Shown here piece by piece: positions 58,276 to 64,000 of a stretch of DNA of 64,000 nt. The position numbers were made by a program, and so were the translations under genes. This stretch comes from Amphibalanus amphitrite. Its lineage: Eukaryota > Arthropoda > Thecostraca > Balanomorpha > Balanidae. Numbering within the stretch: position 1 is the stretch's first letter; each line of letters begins with the position of its first letter. The stretch lies in the NCBI RefSeq assembly GCF_019059575.1, contig NW_024881831.1, positions 186,001-250,000 on the forward strand, written 5' to 3'. Below the pieces are notes generated by a model, which was not told where the DNA came from, did no database searches, and saw only the letters and a program-made list of their open reading frames with translations.

Positions 58276-59130
58276 CCCTCGCCGGCACAGGCCATTTCAC
58301 GTCCTTCGACGGCACAAGGGGTTGGTACGACCCCCCCCCCCTCGCGTTTGGCCCCTGATCGAAACGAGCGTGTTGCCCGTCACGAGAGGAAGCCGATGCT
58401 ACCTAATTTTAAGGTCCTAGGTCATCGGTTGACCTTTCAGGTCAGGTCAATGACCCCAAAATCGGTAAAATCGGGACCTGTTAGAGTGTCGGTGTAGCTG
58501 CTATGGGGATTTTCGGGGTGCTGATCACGAATATCATGTTAGTTTTGATCACAGATGATGTCTTTGTGCATTTAGGCCAGGTCGGGTCAGGTCAGGTCAG
58601 GTCAACCAGTGGGGTCCTGCCGGGTATTTGTTGTACGTGTCAACCTCTGACAGCTTTGTAACATGTTACGAAGGTCGAAGGCACCAATACTACGTACTTC
58701 GTAAATGTTCAAATGGTTGCTAAATTCGAATTCAGCTAAAAAACTAGCCTAAAACATGTAAAACTCGAAAAAGTGGACCGAGGTCATCAAAGGTCGATGA
58801 CCTGATCTGACCTTCAGGTGACCTTGACACCCACCCTAATGCATGGGAGCAACATCATATCACATGTTTGAACGCTTGAAACTACGAAAAGACTGCAAAC
58901 GCGCGGCTAATGCGTGCCGATATAAGCCGAATCGCGATTCCGGCCAAACATGGTCTCGAAAAGTAGGTCACAGGTCAAAAGTCATTTGGGTCAGGGTCAT
59001 GAACTTTTCAGAGTAGGTGTCAAATTAATCTACGCGAGGGTACTGAAAGTTTCGTCGCGATCGGCCGCTTTTTACGCGAGTTATACGCCAAAACCTTAGG
59101 GGGTGCATCAACCCCCCGTGCCGGCGAAGG
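58276..59130. mobile_element. AGGTCA-rich TIR element, copy B (inverted relative to copy A)
   Basis: About 855 bp, matching the reverse complement of 12829-13730 along its length with scattered differences. Ends are CCCTCGCCGGCACAGG and the reverse complement of CCTTCGCCGGCACGG. Flanks ATAA and CTAA do not make a clean TSD. AGGTCA motifs cluster at 58420-58455, 58574-58603 and 58790-58830, with near-perfect inverted repeats such as AGGTCAATGACCC and AGGTCGATGACCT. A C-run hairpin lies near 58321-58342. Confidence 0.82.
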
Positions 59131-59463
59131 CTAACGTTCCTGGCAAACAGACTGCAGGAAAATACCAGGAACAACTGCTGTGACATAGTGTAGACCGCAC
59201 GTCTTAGCTGAACTCTGCGAAATACATCTAGAGCCAGCATTGAGTTGCTCTGACTAGAAGAGGCTGTATGGTAGGTACCCGAAGGTTGTTTCTTCATTAG
59301 ACAAACACTATTCTTTAGAATGGTGTTTTCCTATTGAAAAACAAACTGAGGGTGGTTCTTTTTCGGGAAAGGATTTATGACATGTCTCTTCACGATACCA
59401 GCAGGGACGGAAACATTGTGCATGGAATGGCGAAAACATAGTCACTCCCATAGCAAGCGTGTA

Positions 59464-61248
59464 CACTGGCGGATCCAGGCTTGCGTTTTGGGGGGGGGCC
59501 AACTCATGCTGGAGCCAAACCTAGGGTACCCCCAAATCCTGTTTTCTCATCGGATTTAGGCCACTTATTTTTCGTCACAGCCCCGACACTATGATTTTTT
59601 TTTTTAACTAGAAAGAAAAATATATAAATGGTAGCCCACCCGACCCATGCCTTTGTATTACTTTGTAAGCACTTACCATTGCTTTTGTCGACCAGTTAAC
59701 CCGCTTCGAGTCAGTGCTTGGGTCCCTTTGCGGGCCGGGAGGTGGTAAAACACCCCCTGTCTAACTCGGCTCCTAGGCCACGCACTGATTGAACTATGTT
59801 TCATTAGGTACCGTTTGTGGGAGGGGGCAAACGGGCCACTTTAGACCTCTGGGAAGGTGGCATGGCCCTAAATGCCCCCTCCCTGGATCCGCCAGTGTAA
59901 GAGACCATTGGAGCTGCAGTTGGGTACCTCAGACGTCAGGGTACGCCCTCAGATGTATAGGACTCGCATGGAGACCTCTTATGCTATAGTGGACTGAAAG
60001 GACCCAAAGGAGCCTGTCAAGGGCTCCCGGAGATAGACGTGGGCCCTCAGGAGCCCGCCAGAGCCCCCAATAAGGGATAAGTGAGGCATACCAAGTGCCT
60101 GCAATTGCATATTGCATAAGCCATAACGCCTTTACAAATCAATATATTATGTATCAGTGGCAGATCCAAGGGGGGCCACATGGGTCATGACCCCCCTTGG
60201 TGCCCGGAGGCACCACAGGCGTGTCAGGGGCACCACCGGCCTAGCAGGGGCACCACCAGCCCGCCAGGGGCACCACAGGCCTAGCAAGTAGCAAGGGCAC
60301 CACGGGCCTGTGAGGGGCCCCACAGGCTTGTCAGGGGCACCCCAGGTCTGTCAGGGACACCAGAGACCTGCCAGGGGCGCCGCCGGCCTCGCAGGGGCAC
60401 CATGGGCCTGTCAAAGGGGCACCAGAGACCTAGTAGGGATACCACAGGCCTTACAGGGGCACCACCGGCCTTACAGGGGCACCTTGGGCCTGTCAGGGGC
60501 ATCACAGTCCTGTCAGGGCCCAGGGGCACCAGCGGCCTAGCAGGGGCACCACAGGCCTGCCAGGGGTACCACCGGTCTAGCAGGGGCACCACCGGCCTCG
60601 CAGGGGCACCATGGGCTTGTCAGGGGCCCCACCGGCCTCGCAGTGGCACCACCGGCCTCGCAGGGGCACCACCGGCCTCGCAGGCATCACGGCATCACGC
60701 AGGCCGCAGGGGCACCTTGGGCCTGTCGGGGGCATCACGGGCCTGTTGGGGGCACTTAAGGCTTGTCAGGGGCACCACAGTCCTGTCAGGTCCCAGGGGC
60801 ATCAGCAGCCTAGCAGGGGCACCCTAGGCCCGCCAGAGGCTCCACAGGCCTGCCAGGGTCCAGGGGCACCACAGGCCTAGCAAGGGCACCACGGGCCTGT
60901 CAGGGGCACCTCAGGCTCCCGTGCTACCCCCCCCCCCCCCCCCGGATCCGCCAGTGATGCCACACCACGCGAAACACCGCCAACTACCAGCTGCCGCGCC
61001 ATAAACACGTGCCAACAACAGTCTTTTTGAAGGTCGACTCCGCTCGCGCAACTTTTGACTGACCCTCACTGCTACCATATTGCTTCCATATTATGCTGTG
61101 GAAACTTTACTTCACCAAGTGGCTAAAAACCTCCATCAAGGTATATTTTCTTAGAAATTTTCTGACGTTTTGGGGGGGGCCAAACAGGCCACTTTAGGCC
61201 TTTGGGGGGGGCCATGGCCCCCGTGGCCCCCCCCTGGATCCGCCAGTG
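59464..61248. mobile_element. hAT-type element carrying a minisatellite
   Basis: 1785 bp flanked by a perfect 8-bp duplication, AGCGTGTA, at 59456-59463 and 61249-61256. The inverted ends CACTGGCGGATCCAGG are perfect. Internally there is a second right-type end at 59882-59897, a left-type end (CAGTGGCAGATCC) at 60155 and another right-type end at 60944-60956, so it is composite or holds nested relatives. The stretch 59697-59790 matches the AACCCGCG family's subterminal sequence (TCTAACTCGGCTCCT). No transposase. The middle is the 20-bp minisatellite. Confidence 0.85.
60212..60918. repeat. 20-bp GC-rich minisatellite, about 35 copies
   Basis: The unit is close to CAGGGGCACCACCGGCCTAG, with variation mainly in its second half. 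Because 20 is not a multiple of 3, the collagen-like open frames across it repeat every 20 residues (three units), which shows they are by-products. A run of about 19 C follows at 60925-60943. Confidence 0.93.
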
Positions 61249-61256
61249 AGCGTGTA

Positions 61257-61789
61257 TTTGAGAAAAAAAGCTTCGGTATTTACCGATAGCTGTAAACACT
61301 TACATTGAATGCGATTACAGATGCAAAATGGCCGGGAAAAAGGGACAGTGAAATTACAAGGATACAAGAAACGTCTGTCTCTTTAGTTATTGCTTGTTTT
61401 ACTGTTGTTTATTTTAAAGCAACACGTCTGTTTTTTACATGTCTGTTTACGTATAGGTATTATTTCTCGACTACAGGTAAAAGAAGTAAGGAGTCACATC
61501 CTTTTTCCAGCATATTAGCCGTCCCTCAAAGACTATTTTCATAACACAGATAACGTCTATAACGTCTATAACGCATAACGTTTATAACGTCTATAACGCA
61601 CACATATGAATGTCTAAACGATGTAGGTCACACCCTGTTGGAATGGGAAATTCTTAAGAAATTTGGTTTGCAGATTGATTATCAAGTATCAACCATCATT
61701 CGAACGTAGTTAGAACGAAGGGTCAAAGCCAAGGCTAGTCATAGATTCTATGAATCTTCTAGTAAGAGACTCTATGAATCCATGACTAG
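61257..61789. other. 3' flank of the lectin gene, short repeats
   Basis: Non-coding. ATAACGTCT-like units repeat at about 61550-61600. At 61736-61789 an imperfect inverted repeat (CTAGTCATAGATTCTATG facing CTATGAATCCATGACTAG) lies just after the lectin stop codon and could fold in the 3' UTR. Confidence 0.55.
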
Positions 61790-63313
61790 TTAAACGCCAA
61801 TTGTCGTCAGGCGATTTCCGAAGACGGCCAGCTCGCCAAACTGGAAAATGCGTCTCCTGTGTCGAGCTACTCGAACATAGCGCCCCGTTACGGGCGTTTC
61901 GCAGCGGAACATGCGAGCATAAGCCTGGAGCATGAAGTGCTTATGCAGCGACACACAGCGTACTGAGTTCTGTTCGTCAAACAAGGTCGGATGACTACCA
62001 ACGCGAATTTCTAAAAACCGGTTTCGCATGGGGCAGCAATCGGTGCGGGAGGCGTACAGCACGCTGGTGACCTGAACAGGAGCGCCAAGGTCCACCGTCC
62101 AGGTCAACGGACGCACCGCCAGGTCATGTTTGTTGTCGACGAAGGTCTCCACGTCGCCATCAGCGCCGTTGGCAGGAGACTGCGGGGTAGAGGGTGTGTT
62201 CATCCAGGCGTGTCTTCCCACCGCCAGGTTTTCGCCAACATACTGACAAAGAGGGCTGTATTGGGCCGTGGTGCAGGGGGCATCGTGCAGAAGGCCAGCC
62301 TGCGTGATGACAGTGCAGTTCTCCCCGCCTCCGCCATTGGGCTCTCCGGCGGCCCAGGCGAGGTCAGTCACCTCTCTGCCATCGCTGGTGACGAAGACGC
62401 CCTCTCTGACCATGTCCTCCATGCCGACCAGCACAAGGTCGCTGCTGGCGGGATGGTCGGCGAAGAACGTTCTGAGGTTGGCCAGCTTTTCGGGCGCCAT
62501 GTTCGGGTAGAGGATGGCGCCGTCGTTGAAGCAGGCGCCGGCCGCCTGCAGACCTGTGGTGGCGGGCAACACGTTCAGGAACCCGCCGTCCCACGGCGCG
62601 TACGACTGTGGCGGCTTACCGTCCGGCTGTCGGAAACTCCACACGAACGACTGGACGTCGCGGCCGGAGCCGGCGCCGGAGGTGATACCCTCCGAGTAGA
62701 AGGTACAGGTGCCGTCAGACGACAGGTCAAAGGCCAGGCACGTACTGTTGGCGGCGCAGACGGCGGAGCACTCGTCGACAGAGGCCCCCGACTGCTCCCA
62801 GAGAGGCTGACCGGTCAGACGTCCTGTGCCGACGGCGATGAAGCGGCCCGCCTTCCGACAGCCGCCGGAGCCGTCCTCCTCCACCGGTCCGTGGCAGCCA
62901 CAGGTGCTGTTGAAGCAGGTAGCTCCCGTCACCAGCAGCGAGCAGTCTCTGTCCGCCGCACACGGCTCTCCCAGTAGACGGACTCCGCTGCGGGCGTACC
63001 AGCGCCAGTCTGCCGCGCTGGTGTTCAGCCTCCCCGGCGTGGGCAGCAGCTCCGTCAGCAGGCAGGTGGACGTGCTGACGCTGTGTCCGTACCCGCGGCA
63101 GGTGGACTGTGAGAGACAGCGCGCGCGACACTGGCAGTCTCCGAGACCGGCCAGCTGGGTGACGGGAACTGAGGTCGGCAGGGAGCCGCTGTCGGCCGGC
63201 AGCGCGTCAAAGCTGTACACATTGGTGGACTGGAGTACGCGCTCCGCCGGGACGGCCGAGACAACTGAAGCCTGCTGGCCACAGAGCAATAGCAGAAGCC
63301 ACAGGAGTGGCAT
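61790..63313 (-). CDS. Secreted lectin: two PAN-like, C-type and F-type lectin domains
   Basis: 507 aa from the ATG at 63313; the frame is open a further 96 codons upstream but only this Met gives a signal peptide (MPLLWLLLLLCGQQASVVSA). Residues about 21-109 form an apple/PAN-like domain (CQCRARCLSQSTCRGYGHS). A short Cys-rich EB/EGF-like module follows at 117-152. A second PAN-like domain occupies 153-228 (ECSAVCAANSTCLAFDLS). A C-type lectin domain lies at about 240-358, with the EPN motif at 324-326 that in this family signals mannose-type binding; the WND site reads LHD. An F-type (fucolectin) domain lies at 361-499, with His396 and R423-T-D-CCPM-R430, matching the fucose-binding pattern RxDx4R. 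It should be an extracellular glycan-binding protein, plausibly for immunity or adhesion. No transmembrane segment. It may be a single-exon gene; further 5' UTR exons are possible. Confidence 0.87.
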   Translation of the reverse strand: MPLLWLLLLLCGQQASVVSAVPAERVLQSTNVYSFDALPADSGSLPTSVPVTQLAGLGDCQCRARCLSQSTCRGYGHSVSTSTCLLTELLPTPGRLNTSAADWRWYARSGVRLLGEPCAADRDCSLLVTGATCFNSTCGCHGPVEEDGSGGCRKAGRFIAVGTGRLTGQPLWEQSGASVDECSAVCAANSTCLAFDLSSDGTCTFYSEGITSGAGSGRDVQSFVWSFRQPDGKPPQSYAPWDGGFLNVLPATTGLQAAGACFNDGAILYPNMAPEKLANLRTFFADHPASSDLVLVGMEDMVREGVFVTSDGREVTDLAWAAGEPNGGGGENCTVITQAGLLHDAPCTTAQYSPLCQYVGENLAVGRHAWMNTPSTPQSPANGADGDVETFVDNKHDLAVRPLTWTVDLGAPVQVTSVLYASRTDCCPMRNRFLEIRVGSHPTLFDEQNSVRCVSLHKHFMLQAYARMFRCETPVTGRYVRVARHRRRIFQFGELAVFGNRLTTIGV

Positions 63314-64000
63314 GGTGCTACGTCCGCGGTCGGCCGACGACCGTCGGCGAGTGACCCCGGCAGCCGAATCCTCGAGTGACCGGTTTTTGGCCTGGTTGGT
63401 TCCCGTCGTTATGGCAACGACGCGGTTGGGCGGTTCCCCGAACATAACACGGCTCACGCCAGTTGGCGGTGTCAAATTATGAAAATGATTTAACAATGGA
63501 GGAAAAACAGTAATTGCAATTCTGGTGCAGAGTTTATAGGCTGAAATATTGCCTTCGGTAAAAAAATCAATTTTGTTGACCCCGCCCGGAGGTATGAACA
63601 CCCCATGTGTTTATGGGTGGATTTCCCAAAGACCGGAGTCTACGACTTACGGCACACCTTATTCTAATTCTGTCTACATATGCGGACTCGAGCTTCAGGT
63701 CACCAGGCCACGTCAAGTGACCTTACCTCAGTGAAAGCTCCAATACTCGCCATTATAGCAGCACCGACTGACCGATCGCTTTAAAACTGTCGATGAATGA
63801 AAAAGACAGCATTAAGTGTAAAACGTAGATATGGGGATTCCAATATCGCTGATCTATCGGTATTGTATTGTATTGTATTTACGATCGTGGGCGATCCACA
63901 CATGGCGTGGCGATTACTGGTATTGTTTTGGAAAGACGGGTGTTCAAACACACATATAGTGAGGAGTAATCGCTCACGAATGGTATCTTAGAATTTTCGC
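63314..64000. other. Upstream flank of the lectin gene
   Basis: The stretch 63314-63601 is open in the lectin frame but is probably 5' UTR. I see no exon from 63602 to 64000. A retroposon-like tail lies at 63861-63914. Confidence 0.45.
63861..63914 (-). repeat. Retroposon 3' tail, (AATAC)n type, second copy
   Basis: GTATT repeats on the plus strand followed by TTACGATCGTGGGCGATCC and CACACATGGCGTGGCGATT match the reverse complement of 37378-37436. The copy is 5'-truncated or very short. Confidence 0.6.

Noticed and set aside
59464-59897. A smaller element ending at 59897
   Set aside because: The inverted ends match, but flanking bases do not form a TSD; the 8-bp duplication AGCGTGTA instead pairs 59464 with 61248.
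60402-60880. Collagen-like Gly-rich open frames
   Set aside because: They are translations of a 20-bp tandem repeat; the pattern recurs every 20 residues in all frames, so it is not a protein.
62126-62977. 283-codon plus-strand frame
   Set aside because: It is antisense to the lectin gene; codon bias of the real gene keeps it open.

Overview
This window is eukaryotic nuclear DNA from an invertebrate animal. An arthropod, perhaps a crustacean, fits best, but the sequence does not name the species. The evidence is intron-containing genes with GT-AG splice sites, a BEL/Pao LTR element, a CR1/L2-like LINE, hAT-, piggyBac- and mariner-type TIR elements, many intact CpGs, and a secreted PAN/C-type/F-type lectin of an invertebrate kind. 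I see no bacterial operons, rRNA or CRISPR.

Only two host genes can be supported, both in the last 9 kb. The first is a complete three-exon beta-hexosaminidase (GH20, exons 55388-55415, 55601-57134 and 57342-57402, 540 aa). The second is a single-exon secreted multidomain lectin on the minus strand (61790-63313, 507 aa). The first ~48 kb holds no host gene I can recognise. It is non-coding sequence with microsatellites and a dense set of transposons, many delimited to the base by terminal repeats and target-site duplications (TSDs).

Layout: 1-2.8 kb, GC-rich non-coding DNA. 2.8-7.4 kb, a BEL/Pao element with same-length 478-bp LTRs that read as identical and a 5-bp TSD; it keeps Gag and protease but has lost RT, RNase H and the integrase core. 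10.05-10.59 kb, a hAT-type element packed with TGAGTC. 12.8-13.7 kb, a TIR element packed with AGGTCA (nuclear-receptor half-site) and G-tract hairpins; a second copy lies inverted at 58.3-59.1 kb. 17.4-18.4 kb, a TIR element with inverted AGCGA arrays and an 8-bp TSD. 26.3-27.7 kb, a 1.36-kb TIR element. 35.1-36.2 kb, a TTAA element holding a perfect 77-bp GC-rich inverted repeat. 36.3-36.8 kb, a second GAGTC-type hAT element. 39.5-41.5 kb, an AGGTCA-rich element holding a perfect 111-bp-arm hairpin, followed by a TTAA MITE. 42.5-46.3 kb, a four-level nest of transposons. 48.1-53.5 kb, a hAT element into which a near-intact LINE has inserted. 53.9-55.1 kb, another AGGTCA-rich element, ending about 0.3 kb before the hexosaminidase start codon. 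59.5-61.2 kb, a hAT-type element carrying a 20-bp minisatellite.

Three observations stand out. The LINE carries a U_UUU_UUA slippery heptamer exactly placed to shift ribosomes from ORF1 into an ORF2 that has no AUG before its endonuclease. Families of non-autonomous TIR elements carry dense arrays of AGGTCA, GAGTC or AGCGA, and the AGGTCA family flanks the hexosaminidase gene on both sides. Two long inverted repeats are perfect along their whole arms, which implies recent origin or active homogenisation.
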